A DNA stretch of 7,166 nt from Bifidobacterium breve (GCA_945866155.1 CAMBGL010000063.1:1-7166), one strand, 5' to 3'; shown: positions 1 through 6,920, numbered from the stretch's first letter. Made by a program: numbers and translations. Notes: generated by a model not told the origin, from the sequence alone.

Positions 1-762
1 GATGTATATCCAACTCTTGATGGAATTCCAGTACAAGGCCAACCATTGCCACCTGTCAAAATTGTCAATGGAAAAGCAATCTTGAATCTAACGCTAGATA
101 AGGCCCCCGATAGCGTGGAGGCTGGAAATGAAGTTCCAGAGATTCGCAGGTTAGCTAAAGCAGCAGATGCAACGGCATTAGTAGGCGGCACAAGTGCTGT
201 TTACTTCGATGTTCGCACAGCAAATAATCGCGACAATAAAACGATTATTCCAATCATCCTATTTGTCATTACGCTCATTCTTGGATTGTTGCTGCGAAGT
301 ATTCTTAGCGCAATTCTGCTTCTTGGAACAGTTGTGCTCTCATTCTTTGCAACACTTGGAGTTTGTGCACTTGTTTTCAATAATGTATTTGGATTTGCGG
401 GTGCGGATAATTCCTTCCCTCTATTTGTCTTCATCTTCCTCGTTGCACTGGGAATTGATTACAACATTTTCCTTATGACTCGAGTACGCGAGGAGAGCAT
501 AAAGATAGGCACTCGCGCGGGTGTAACCAAGGGTGTGACCGTAACTGGTTCTGTTATTACTTCAGCAGGAATTGTCCTTGCTGCAACATTTGCAGTTCTT
601 GGAGCACTTCCATTAGTACCTTTAGCGCAGCTCGGTTTTGCTGTTGCCTTCGGAGTTCTCTTAGATACCATCATCGTTCGCTCTGTTCTTGTACCTGCAT
701 TAGTGCATACAATCGGACCAAAGGTTTGGTGGCCTTCAAAGCTTCAACACGAAAAGGTGTAA
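1..762 (+). CDS. MMPL/RND-family membrane transporter, C-terminal part (5' end outside window)
   Basis: The reading frame is open from base 1 to a TAA at 760-762, giving the last 253 residues of a longer protein. MMPL proteins are proton-driven exporters of lipids, glycolipids or small molecules in the cytoplasmic membrane. The fragment starts with a soluble stretch (about residues 1-80), the end of the second extracytoplasmic loop. Five hydrophobic segments follow (about 81-99, 100-126, 139-159, 181-201 and 208-238), matching TM8-TM12 of the family. The third carries GIDYNIF (151-157); its Asp-Tyr pair corresponds to the TM10 proton-relay pair known in MmpL3. It is followed by LMTRVREE, a typical MMPL signature. 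A short charged tail ends the protein. An in-frame TTG at 46 is not the start, since the frame continues upstream. The next gene begins 3 bases after the stop. The substrate cannot be told from this part. Confidence 0.9.
   Translation, partial: DVYPTLDGIPVQGQPLPPVKIVNGKAILNLTLDKAPDSVEAGNEVPEIRRLAKAADATALVGGTSAVYFDVRTANNRDNKTIIPIILFVITLILGLLLRSILSAILLLGTVVLSFFATLGVCALVFNNVFGFAGADNSFPLFVFIFLVALGIDYNIFLMTRVREESIKIGTRAGVTKGVTVTGSVITSAGIVLAATFAVLGALPLVPLAQLGFAVAFGVLLDTIIVRSVLVPALVHTIGPKVWWPSKLQHEKV
752..759 (+). promoter_or_regulatory. Ribosome binding site inside the end of the MMPL gene
   Basis: AAAAGGTG lies 6 bases before the ATG at 766 and within the last codons of the upstream transporter gene. 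It supports the ATG at 766 as the start and suggests that translation of the oxidoreductase is coupled to that of the transporter. Confidence 0.6.
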
Positions 763-765
763 CAC

Positions 766-1782
766 ATGGCATTGCGCGTTGGAATAGCGGGCTACGGCTT
801 AGCAGGTCGCTATTTCCATGCGCCATTGCTCAAAGGGTGCGGTTTTGATCTTGTTGGAATTCAAACAAGTAATGCAGAGAGAAAGTCTCACGCACTCGCT
901 GATTTCCCTGCAACTAAAGTAGTTACAACAGTTGAAGAGTTAGTCGCACTTGGCTTGGACTTAGCTGTTGTTGCTTCAGCAAATGTTGCCCACGCCCACG
1001 ATGCATATCTTGCAATTGATGCAGGAATTCCTGTTGTCGTTGATAAGCCAATGGGTCGCACATTTGAGGAAACCAAAGCAATTATTGATTATGCACAGAA
1101 GGCCAATGTTCCAGTGACGACATTCTTCAATCGTCGATGGGATAGCGATGCACTAACTATCAAAAAAGTTATAGCCAGTGGGGTACTCGGTGAAATCTTT
1201 AGACTCGATTCACGCTTCGAACGTTTTCGCCCAGATGTAAATAACTCTTCATGGCGCGAAACGATGTCACCGGCCGATGGCGGTGGACAGCTCATTGATC
1301 TTCAACCTCATTTGATTTCAACTTCTATGCAATGGCTTGGAACTCCAGAACTTGTAAGTTCGAGTGTTCGATCTATTCGTGGTGGTGCCGATGATGATTC
1401 AGTACTTGTCATCAAGTATTCAGGGGGCGCGGTGGGGTACCTATCGGCGAGTGCAATCGTTGGAGCACCTGGGCCACGCATTCGCCTACTTGGCAGCAAA
1501 GGTGCACTCGTTGTCAACGAGTTAGATCCGCAAGAAGATTTATTGCGTTCAGGAAAATATCCAGAAGGCGGTACATGGACAATCCCATCAAAATCTAAGA
1601 CATTTATTTATCGCGGTGACGAAGTTGAAGAGATTGATTCAGAGCCTGGAAATTATGCGCACTTCTATCTAGAAGTTGCAGGCGCTATTGCAGGAAAGAA
1701 TGCTTGGCCAGTCTCTACGCAGGATGCACTCCTTGTAGCAAAGATTATTGACCAGGCGCGAGCACAATCAATTCATGGCTAA
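766..1782 (+). CDS. Gfo/Idh/MocA-family NAD(P)-dependent oxidoreductase (YdgJ/IolW-like subgroup)
   Basis: This 338-residue cytoplasmic protein has the usual length and layout of the family. An N-terminal Rossmann domain (about 1-120) carries GYGLAG at 9-14, followed by RYFHAPLL, the form seen in the YdgJ/YhhX/IolW branch. The conserved Lys-Pro pair appears as VVDKPMG (K94, P95), with Asp where many relatives have Glu. FNRRWDSDALT (121-131) and FERFRP (151-156) also fit that branch. The C-terminal domain has GGGQLIDLQPHL (172-183) with the conserved His182. Members oxidise or reduce a hydroxyl/keto group of sugars, inositols or related polyols with NAD(P). IolW-like enzymes act on scyllo-inositol, but the substrate here is not readable. 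The start is an ATG 3 bases after the transporter stop with a good ribosome binding site. The 3' end overlaps the next gene by 8 bases, so the three plus-strand genes probably form an operon. Confidence 0.9.
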   Translation: MALRVGIAGYGLAGRYFHAPLLKGCGFDLVGIQTSNAERKSHALADFPATKVVTTVEELVALGLDLAVVASANVAHAHDAYLAIDAGIPVVVDKPMGRTFEETKAIIDYAQKANVPVTTFFNRRWDSDALTIKKVIASGVLGEIFRLDSRFERFRPDVNNSSWRETMSPADGGGQLIDLQPHLISTSMQWLGTPELVSSSVRSIRGGADDDSVLVIKYSGGAVGYLSASAIVGAPGPRIRLLGSKGALVVNELDPQEDLLRSGKYPEGGTWTIPSKSKTFIYRGDEVEEIDSEPGNYAHFYLEVAGAIAGKNAWPVSTQDALLVAKIIDQARAQSIHG

Positions 1783-2938
1783 ACCAGTAGTAGTAATTGG
1801 TGGCGGCCTTGCAGGAATATCTGCAGCGCTGCATCTGGAGAAAAGTAATCGCGAAGTTATCGTCCTTGAAAGTAGTGATAGGGCGGGTGGACGCGTTGCA
1901 ACAGATCGCATTGATGGATATTTATGCGATAGAGGTTTTCAACTTATTAACTCAAAGTACCCAGCCCTTCAAGAATTAGATGTAATCAAGGAGATTGACT
2001 TCATTGCAGCCCCGCGCATTATTGAAGTGGCTATGGGAACGGCGCACTTCATACTGGGTGACCCACGAGTTTCGCCCTGGAGCGCACTCGATAGAGCTAC
2101 GGGAACAATTCCTGAAAAGTTGGCACTAATTCGATACCTTCTTACAAAGAGTGTTTCAAGTAAAACTATTGGAGAAGAGCTGCGAGCTGCAGGAACGGGC
2201 AATCTTTATTCTCGTGTTCTAGAACCATTTTTAACTGGTGTATTTCTTGCCTCCCCAGAACGCGTGGATGCAATTTATGGAAAGAGTGTTATCAAGAGTT
2301 TCATAAGCGGATCACCTGGCGTGCCACGTCATGGAGTGGGGGAGTTGAGTACAGCGCTCAGTTCGCGACTACGAAATCTGAGATTAGGTAATCGTGTTGA
2401 AGCTATTCGAGGAAGCGTTGTAGAGACAAGTAATGGCTCCATTGATGCAAGTGAAATCATTGTCGCAACAGATGCAACAACTGCATCGCAACTATTGGAT
2501 CTTCGAGATATTCCAGCGCTAGTTGGCTGCACGACCTGGTATCACAGCGTTGATTCGACTACACGAAATGGACGTCTAATTATCGATGGACAAGCAAGAG
2601 GGCCAGTGATGAATACATTGGCGATTTCAAAGATATCTTCCTCATATGCACCTGCAGGCAAGGATTTAATTTCAACAACTACTCCACTTTCGATTACAGA
2701 GAGTGAAACCCGCAGACATCTATCCCTGCTGTGGGGTAGTGATACGCGAGATTGGGAGTTAGTGGCAAAGTACGAAATTCCAAGTGCGCTACCATTGCAA
2801 TCTATCGGACGCGCACTTACTCAAAAAATTACTGTGCGCGAAAATATCTATTGCATCGGTGATCACCGAAGCACCCCATCACAACAGGGTGCGCTATTTT
2901 CAGGCAGATTAGCGGCGCAATTAATCCTCAATAAGTAG
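1775..2938 (+). CDS. FAD-dependent oxidoreductase, amine oxidase/phytoene desaturase-like
   Basis: The ATG at 1775 gives a 387-residue protein that opens directly with a dinucleotide-binding fold: VVVIGGGLAG (5-14), then Glu32 at the end of the second strand for the FAD ribose, and AGGRVAT (37-43), the GG-R motif of flavin amine oxidases. DRGFQ (52-56) follows, as in this branch. The C-terminus has YCIGDHRSTPSQQGALFSGR (359-378), the second FAD contact of the amine oxidase/protoporphyrinogen oxidase/phytoene desaturase superfamily. No membrane segment or signal peptide is obvious. Relatives are often labelled protoporphyrinogen oxidase or phytoene dehydrogenase, but no pathway partner nearby supports either. 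An upstream in-frame TTG at 1748 is less likely: it adds nine unconserved residues and lies deep in the previous gene. No good ribosome binding site precedes 1775, so translation is probably coupled to the upstream gene through the 8-base overlap (1775-1782). The last 18 bases overlap the convergent SDR gene. Confidence 0.85.
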   Translation: MAKPVVVIGGGLAGISAALHLEKSNREVIVLESSDRAGGRVATDRIDGYLCDRGFQLINSKYPALQELDVIKEIDFIAAPRIIEVAMGTAHFILGDPRVSPWSALDRATGTIPEKLALIRYLLTKSVSSKTIGEELRAAGTGNLYSRVLEPFLTGVFLASPERVDAIYGKSVIKSFISGSPGVPRHGVGELSTALSSRLRNLRLGNRVEAIRGSVVETSNGSIDASEIIVATDATTASQLLDLRDIPALVGCTTWYHSVDSTTRNGRLIIDGQARGPVMNTLAISKISSSYAPAGKDLISTTTPLSITESETRRHLSLLWGSDTRDWELVAKYEIPSALPLQSIGRALTQKITVRENIYCIGDHRSTPSQQGALFSGRLAAQLILNK

Positions 2939-3811
2939 CGGTAGCGCTTCCGATAGATGAGGATAATCAAAAGTAAATCCAGCATCGAGTAAGCCTTGCG
3001 GAATCACTTTCTTAGAACCCAATATTTCACTTGAGAATCCACCAAGAGCAATCTTGAGTGCAATTGCAGGTGCTGGAAATAGTGCGGGGCGATGAAGCGC
3101 TCGAGCAAGTGCGCTAGTAAATTCCTGATTAGTCACTGGATTAGGTGAAGTCAGGTTGATGGGTCCAGAGATATCGTTTTCTAAAGCAAATACAATTGCA
3201 CGGATTTGATCGTGCAAAGTGATCCATGACCACCATTGCTTTCCATTGCCTAACTTTCCACCGAGACCGAAACGGAATAGAGGCAACATACGACCGAGCG
3301 CTCCACCTGTTGGATCAAGTACTAGACCTGTACGAATTTTTACGGTGCGCACATCTCCTGCAAGATCAGCGGCGCCTTCCCACTCGCGACAAACAGCGGC
3401 AAGAAAATCATCACCTGATTTATCGGATTCAACAACGGGTCTATTTCCACTCTCTCCATACCAACCAATTGCACTAGCGGAGATAAATACTTGAGGCTTC
3501 ACAACAGCTACTGCTTGCGCAATTGCAGTTGTTCCCAGTAAACGTGAGTTGAGAATTTGGCTTTTGTATTTTTTACTCCAACGCTTATCGCCAACACCTA
3601 CGCCAGCTAAATGAATTACAGCATCGACACCAGCGAGGGCGTCAGTATTTACGTAACCAGTTTGTGGATCCCATTGAATTTCATCTGGTGAAACAGGTGC
3701 GCGACGAACGAGGCGCTGAACTGTGTGACCTTCACTTTTGAGATGACCGACGAGTGCTGTGCCAATCAAACCGGAGGAACCGGTGATAGCAATTCTTTGC
3801 GGTACTGACAT
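2921..3811 (-). CDS. TIGR01777-family epimerase/SDR (YfcH-like), with C-terminal DUF1731
   Basis: A 296-residue protein, full length for TIGR01777. The N-terminal Rossmann fold carries GSSGLIG (11-17), the glycine motif of extended short-chain dehydrogenases, followed by VIHLAGVGVGDKRW (65-78). SASAIGWYGESG (111-122) is the family version of the active-site region: Ser and Tyr118 are present, but the usual Lys four residues after the Tyr is Gly122. The C-terminal part (about 245-293) with RPALFPAPAIALKIALGG and the VIPQGLLDAGF segment matches DUF1731. It probably binds NAD(P); the reaction is unknown for the family. Its ATG is 6 bases after the E2 stop, with only a weak ribosome binding site, so it is likely translated from the lpd-E2 mRNA. 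In Mycobacterium tuberculosis a gene of this family (Rv2216) also follows the E2 gene dlaT. The 3' end overlaps the convergent FAD-oxidoreductase gene by 18 bases. Confidence 0.9.
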   Translation of the reverse strand: MSVPQRIAITGSSGLIGTALVGHLKSEGHTVQRLVRRAPVSPDEIQWDPQTGYVNTDALAGVDAVIHLAGVGVGDKRWSKKYKSQILNSRLLGTTAIAQAVAVVKPQVFISASAIGWYGESGNRPVVESDKSGDDFLAAVCREWEGAADLAGDVRTVKIRTGLVLDPTGGALGRMLPLFRFGLGGKLGNGKQWWSWITLHDQIRAIVFALENDISGPINLTSPNPVTNQEFTSALARALHRPALFPAPAIALKIALGGFSSEILGSKKVIPQGLLDAGFTFDYPHLSEALPLLIED

Positions 3812-3817
3812 GTGCTC

Positions 3818-5482
3818 TTAGAGACCTAAATCAGATTCGAATGCTCCACCTTCAAGGCGCTCTTTGAGTGTTACAAGGAAGCGAGCAGCATCTGCGCCAT
3901 CGACAACGCGGTGATCATATGAAAGACCAAGGTAGACCATGGAGCGAATTGCAATTGTTTCTCCACCATCTTCACCCTTTACAACCATTGGACGCTTTAC
4001 AACTGCGCCAAGACCAAGGATTGCAACTTGTGGCTGATTGATAATTGGTGTGTCAAAGAGTGCTCCGCGACTTCCAGTATTTGTCAGTGTAAATGTTCCG
4101 CCACCGAGTTCATCAGGAGTTACTTTGTTATCACGTGTACGAGCTGCAAGATCTGCAATCTTTCGTGCAACGCCACCCATATTCAAATCACCAGCATTGT
4201 GAATAACAGGAACGAGTAGACCGCGCTCTGTATCTACGGCAACACCAAGGTGTTCTGCTCCATGATACGTGATCTGATCGCCTTCAACGGATGAGTTGAG
4301 TACTGGATGTTGCTTGAGTGCCTCGCATACTGCAACTGCAAAGAATGGAAGGTATGAAAGCTTTACGCCCTCACGTGCTTCAAATGTTGCCTTGGAGCGA
4401 TCGCGTAGTCGAGAAATCTTTGTAACATCGACTTCAATAACCGTTGTGAGTTGAGCACTTACTTGAAGTGATTCGACCATGCGCGATGCAATAACTTTGC
4501 GAAGTCGAGACATTGTCACAGTTGTTCCGCGAAGTGGTGAATTTGCAACAGGTGCTGGCTTAGATGTTGATTGTGCAACAGGTGCTGCTACATGTTGTGT
4601 TACGGGCGCACTCTTTGGCGCAGCTGCAACTAAATCTTCTTTGCGAATTCGTCCACCGATACCGGTGCCCTTTACGGTTGCAAGATTGACGCCAAGTTCA
4701 TTAGCAAGTTTGCGAACTAGGGGAGTGACGTAGGCATCGGCTGGTTGTGAAATAGGTGATTGTGCAACAGGTGCAGCAGCAACTGGAGCGACAACTACTG
4801 GAGCAACTGGTGCAGCAGCAACTGGTGCAGGTGGTGGAGTTGGCGCTGCAACTACAGGAGCGGTAGCAACTGGTGCGCCAGCGCCACCAATAAGACCAAG
4901 ACGTGCGCCGACTGGAACTGTTGTATCTACTGCAACATCGATTGCAAGAAGAGTTCCTGCGACAGGTGAAGGAATTTCTGTATCTACTTTGTCTGTTGAA
5001 ACTTCAAGTAGTGCTTCATCAACTGCAACAGAGTCACCAATATTTTTTAGCCAGCGAGTAACAGTTCCTTCGCTAACGCTTTCACCAAGTGCTGGCATCG
5101 TTATAACAGTGCCAGATCCTGATGCTGCAGGCGCCGCAACGGGTGCAGCAGGTGGAGGAGTCGGTGCGACAACGGGAGCAACAGCAACTGGTGGTGGAGT
5201 TGGCGCTGCAACTGGAGCAGCGGGTGCAGGAGTTGATGCTCCAGCGCTATCAGCGATGATTGCTAGTTCTGCGCCAACAGCAACAGTTTGATCTATTCCA
5301 ACAACAATTTTTGTAAGAATTCCTGCAACAGGTGAAGGAATTTCTGTATCTACTTTGTCAGTTGATACTTCAAGGAGTGGTTCATCGACATTGACATGAT
5401 CGCCTTCGGCTTTGAGCCAACGTGTAACCGTTCCTTCACTCACGCTCTCGCCGAGTGCTGGCATAGTGACTGAGAATGTCAT
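3818..5482 (-). CDS. sucB: Dihydrolipoamide acyltransferase, E2 of 2-oxoacid dehydrogenase complex (actinobacterial SucB/DlaT type)
   Basis: This 554-residue E2 transfers the acyl group from its lipoyl arm to CoA and forms the core of the cytoplasmic pyruvate/2-oxoglutarate dehydrogenase complexes. Domains in order: lipoyl domain 1 (about 3-76, STDKVDTE with lipoyl-Lys43); an Ala/Pro linker (80-124); lipoyl domain 2 (about 126-198, Lys165); a second Ala/Pro linker (200-248); a peripheral-subunit-binding domain (about 251-286, YVTPLVRKLANELGV to RIRKEDL) that docks E1/E3; a third short linker; and the catalytic domain (about 318-550). SYDHRVVDG (521-529) holds catalytic His524 and Asp528. The start is set by a strong ribosome binding site 8 bases upstream. 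lpd (E3) ends 15 bases before it. Two lipoyl domains plus this motif set fit the family named SucB_Actino (TIGR02927). In Corynebacterium and Mycobacterium such an E2 serves pyruvate dehydrogenase and probably the 2-oxoglutarate complex too, so 'succinyltransferase' versus 'acetyltransferase' is not settled here. Confidence 0.95.
   Translation of the reverse strand: MTFSVTMPALGESVSEGTVTRWLKAEGDHVNVDEPLLEVSTDKVDTEIPSPVAGILTKIVVGIDQTVAVGAELAIIADSAGASTPAPAAPVAAPTPPPVAVAPVVAPTPPPAAPVAAPAASGSGTVITMPALGESVSEGTVTRWLKNIGDSVAVDEALLEVSTDKVDTEIPSPVAGTLLAIDVAVDTTVPVGARLGLIGGAGAPVATAPVVAAPTPPPAPVAAAPVAPVVVAPVAAAPVAQSPISQPADAYVTPLVRKLANELGVNLATVKGTGIGGRIRKEDLVAAAPKSAPVTQHVAAPVAQSTSKPAPVANSPLRGTTVTMSRLRKVIASRMVESLQVSAQLTTVIEVDVTKISRLRDRSKATFEAREGVKLSYLPFFAVAVCEALKQHPVLNSSVEGDQITYHGAEHLGVAVDTERGLLVPVIHNAGDLNMGGVARKIADLAARTRDNKVTPDELGGGTFTLTNTGSRGALFDTPIINQPQVAILGLGAVVKRPMVVKGEDGGETIAIRSMVYLGLSYDHRVVDGADAARFLVTLKERLEGGAFESDLGL
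4739..4885 (-). repeat. Low-complexity Ala/Pro linker 2 of E2, with short internal repeats
   Basis: Encodes residues 200-248 of the E2, nearly all Ala, Pro, Val and Thr, a flexible swinging-arm linker. The DNA has short direct repeats: a 17-base unit at 4770-4786 and 4809-4825, offset by 39 bases (13 codons), and a 24-base unit at 4830-4853 that recurs exactly at 5190-5213 in linker 1. Both copies of the 24-base unit encode VAAPTPPP. Confidence 0.8.
4954..5020 (-). repeat. Direct repeat, copy within lipoyl domain 2
   Basis: Matches 5320-5386 at 62 of 67 bases, including a perfect 32-base run (4962-4993 against 5328-5359). The offset is 366 bases, exactly the 122 codons between Lys165 and Lys43. 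It encodes the segment around the lipoyl-lysine (D155 to G176). Confidence 0.9.
5111..5245 (-). repeat. Low-complexity Ala/Pro linker 1 of E2
   Basis: Encodes residues 80-124, between the two lipoyl domains. The APTPPP motif occurs twice here and once more in linker 2. The 24-base exact repeat copy lies at 5190-5213. Such linkers let the lipoyl domains swing between E1, E2 and E3 active sites. Confidence 0.8.
5320..5386 (-). repeat. Direct repeat, copy within lipoyl domain 1
   Basis: Partner of 4954-5020. It encodes D33 to G54 around lipoyl-Lys43. Of the five base differences between the copies, four are silent and one changes Pro35 to Ala157. Confidence 0.9.
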
Positions 5483-5490
5483 TGTTATTT

Positions 5491-5496
5491 CTCCCC
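5491..5496 (-). promoter_or_regulatory. Strong ribosome binding site for the E2 gene
   Basis: On the minus strand GGGGAG stands 8 bases before the E2 ATG (5482-5480), inside the 15-base gap after the lpd stop. It is the clearest Shine-Dalgarno in the window and suggests that E2 is initiated efficiently on its own within the lpd-E2 mRNA, in keeping with the high copy number of E2 in the complex. Confidence 0.7.
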
Positions 5497-5497
5497 G

Positions 5498-6865
5498 TTA
5501 TCCGTGTGCATGAAGCGGTTTACCTGCAAGTGCCATATGTGCTTCACCCATTGCTTCAGAAAGCGTTGGGTGTGCGTGAATCAATGGAGCAACATCGGAA
5601 GCCGATGCCTCCCAATTGAAAATAAGTTCTGCTTCAGCAAGTAGTTCGCCAACTCGTGCACCGACCATATGAATTCCTAGAACCGGTCCATCTTTTTGCG
5701 CAACTAATTTGATTGAACCAGCAGTGCGCAAAATTTGTGCTTTTCCATTTCCAGCTAAGTCGTAGTTGAGTTCAACAACATCGTAACCACGCTCTTTTGC
5801 AATGGCAGTTGTTAGGCCAACGGATGCAACTTCAGGCTCTGAATAGGTAACGCGAGGTACACCGTCGTAATTGATAGCGCGAGGGTTGAGTCCTGCAATC
5901 TCCTCTGCAACCAAGATTCCTTCGGCGAAACCAACGTGAGCTAGTTGAAGCGTTGGGATTAAATCTCCTACCGCCCAAATTCCAGGAACATTCGTGCGAC
6001 ATTTATCATCGACTAGAACATAGCCACGATCCATAGTGATGCCTTGCGCTTCATAGCCAAGGTTTGCCGAAACTGGGCCGCGACCAACAGCGACGAGAAG
6101 AATCTCAGCGGTAAATGTTTTGCCATCTTCTAGAGTGACAGTGACGCCATCGGCGCCAACGGTGTGAGACTTAAATCGAGTTCCTAGTTCAAAATTGATT
6201 CCACGCTTTCTAAATGCGCGCTCTAATTGCTTGCTCGAAGACTCATCTTCTAGGGGAACTAGATGTGGAAGACCTTCAATAATTGTTACTTCACTTCCAA
6301 ATGATTTCCATACTGAAGCAAATTCTGAACCAATTACTCCGCCACCCAAAACGATGACACTCTTTGGAACGTAATCCAATTTTGTAGCATGATCTGAAGT
6401 CATTACTTTCACGCCATCAATATCGAGGCCAGGAAGTGATCGTGCATAAGAACCTGTTGCGAGAATGATGTTTTTGCCAGTTATTTTCTCGCCATTGACT
6501 TCAATTGTGTCTTTAGCAACGAGTTTTCCGTATCCCTCGATATATGTAATATTTCGAGACTTGACTAGACCTTGCAAACCTTTATGCAACTTTGAAATAA
6601 CGCCATCTTTGTAACTATTTACTGCTGGCATATCCATTGAAAGGAATTGAGCGTTTACTCCGAAGTGGCTTGCATCGCGGGCACCATCAGCAATTTCGCC
6701 TGAATGAAGTAGTGCCTTTGTCGGGATACATCCGCGGTGCAAACAAGTTCCGCCTAATTTATCTGCCTCGATCAGTGCGACGCTTAGGCCAAGTTGTGCG
6801 CTTCGAAGTGCGCATGCATAACCGCCGCTGCCGCCGCCAAGAATTACTAGATCGAAAACCGACAC
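5498..6865 (-). CDS. lpd: Dihydrolipoamide dehydrogenase (E3)
   Basis: This 455-residue flavoprotein re-oxidises the dihydrolipoyl arms of E2 and passes the electrons through a disulfide and FAD to NAD+. Motifs in order: FAD-binding GGGSGG (10-15) with Glu33; the redox disulfide GGTCLHRGCIPTK (38-50, Cys41 and Cys46); the NAD-binding GGGVIGSEFAS (174-184), with Glu197 at the end of the second strand favouring NAD over NADP; the second FAD contact TNVPGIWAVGD (291-301); and the dimer-interface active site AHPTLSE (431-437), giving the His432-Glu437 pair for proton transfer. Length is normal for E3. The start is a GTG at 6865: an in-frame TGA five codons upstream rules out a longer form, and GGGAG is spaced 6 bases away. 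The E2 gene follows after 15 bases, which ties this E3 to the 2-oxoacid dehydrogenase complexes and makes other pyridine-nucleotide disulfide reductases unlikely. Confidence 0.96.
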   Translation of the reverse strand: MSVFDLVILGGGSGGYACALRSAQLGLSVALIEADKLGGTCLHRGCIPTKALLHSGEIADGARDASHFGVNAQFLSMDMPAVNSYKDGVISKLHKGLQGLVKSRNITYIEGYGKLVAKDTIEVNGEKITGKNIILATGSYARSLPGLDIDGVKVMTSDHATKLDYVPKSVIVLGGGVIGSEFASVWKSFGSEVTIIEGLPHLVPLEDESSSKQLERAFRKRGINFELGTRFKSHTVGADGVTVTLEDGKTFTAEILLVAVGRGPVSANLGYEAQGITMDRGYVLVDDKCRTNVPGIWAVGDLIPTLQLAHVGFAEGILVAEEIAGLNPRAINYDGVPRVTYSEPEVASVGLTTAIAKERGYDVVELNYDLAGNGKAQILRTAGSIKLVAQKDGPVLGIHMVGARVGELLAEAELIFNWEASASDVAPLIHAHPTLSEAMGEAHMALAGKPLHAHG

Positions 6866-6920
6866 ATCAAACTCCCATCACCATCGAGTGGTACGCCTAT
6901 CTTGCCAGCCTTGGCTCAGA
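6866..6920 (-). other. pepA-lpd intergenic spacer, 55 bases
   Basis: The longest non-coding stretch in the window. Apart from the lpd ribosome binding site it holds only very short inverted repeats (4-base stems) and no T-run, so no terminator is evident. Read-through from pepA into lpd is plausible, and a promoter here cannot be shown by eye. Confidence 0.5.
6872..6876 (-). promoter_or_regulatory. Ribosome binding site that sets the lpd GTG start
   Basis: GGGAG on the minus strand is 6 bases before the GTG at 6865 and 4 bases before an ATG at 6867 that is in another frame. The GTG frame encodes the FAD motif at once and is the real start. The ATG frame stops after six codons. Confidence 0.65.

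Noticed and set aside
46..48. TTG at 46 as the start of the transporter gene
   Set aside because: The frame is open to base 1 and the protein begins in the middle of an MMPL extracytoplasmic loop, so the gene is cut by the window edge.
1748..1777. TTG at 1748 as the start of the FAD oxidoreductase
   Set aside because: It would add nine residues before a Rossmann motif that normally sits near the N-terminus, and would lie further inside the previous gene. The ATG at 1775 gives the expected beginning.
2937..2948. Small inverted repeat AGCG-GTAG-CGCT just after the FAD oxidoreductase stop
   Set aside because: A four-base stem with no T-run on either strand is too weak to call a terminator, and it lies inside the SDR coding sequence.
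4760..5291. Plus-strand open frames across the E2 linkers, including a Cys/Trp-rich one and an Ala/Gly-rich one of 100 codons
   Set aside because: They are antisense shadows of the repetitive Ala/Pro linkers; the stop-free runs and odd composition follow from the GCA/CCA/ACT codon repeats of the E2 gene.
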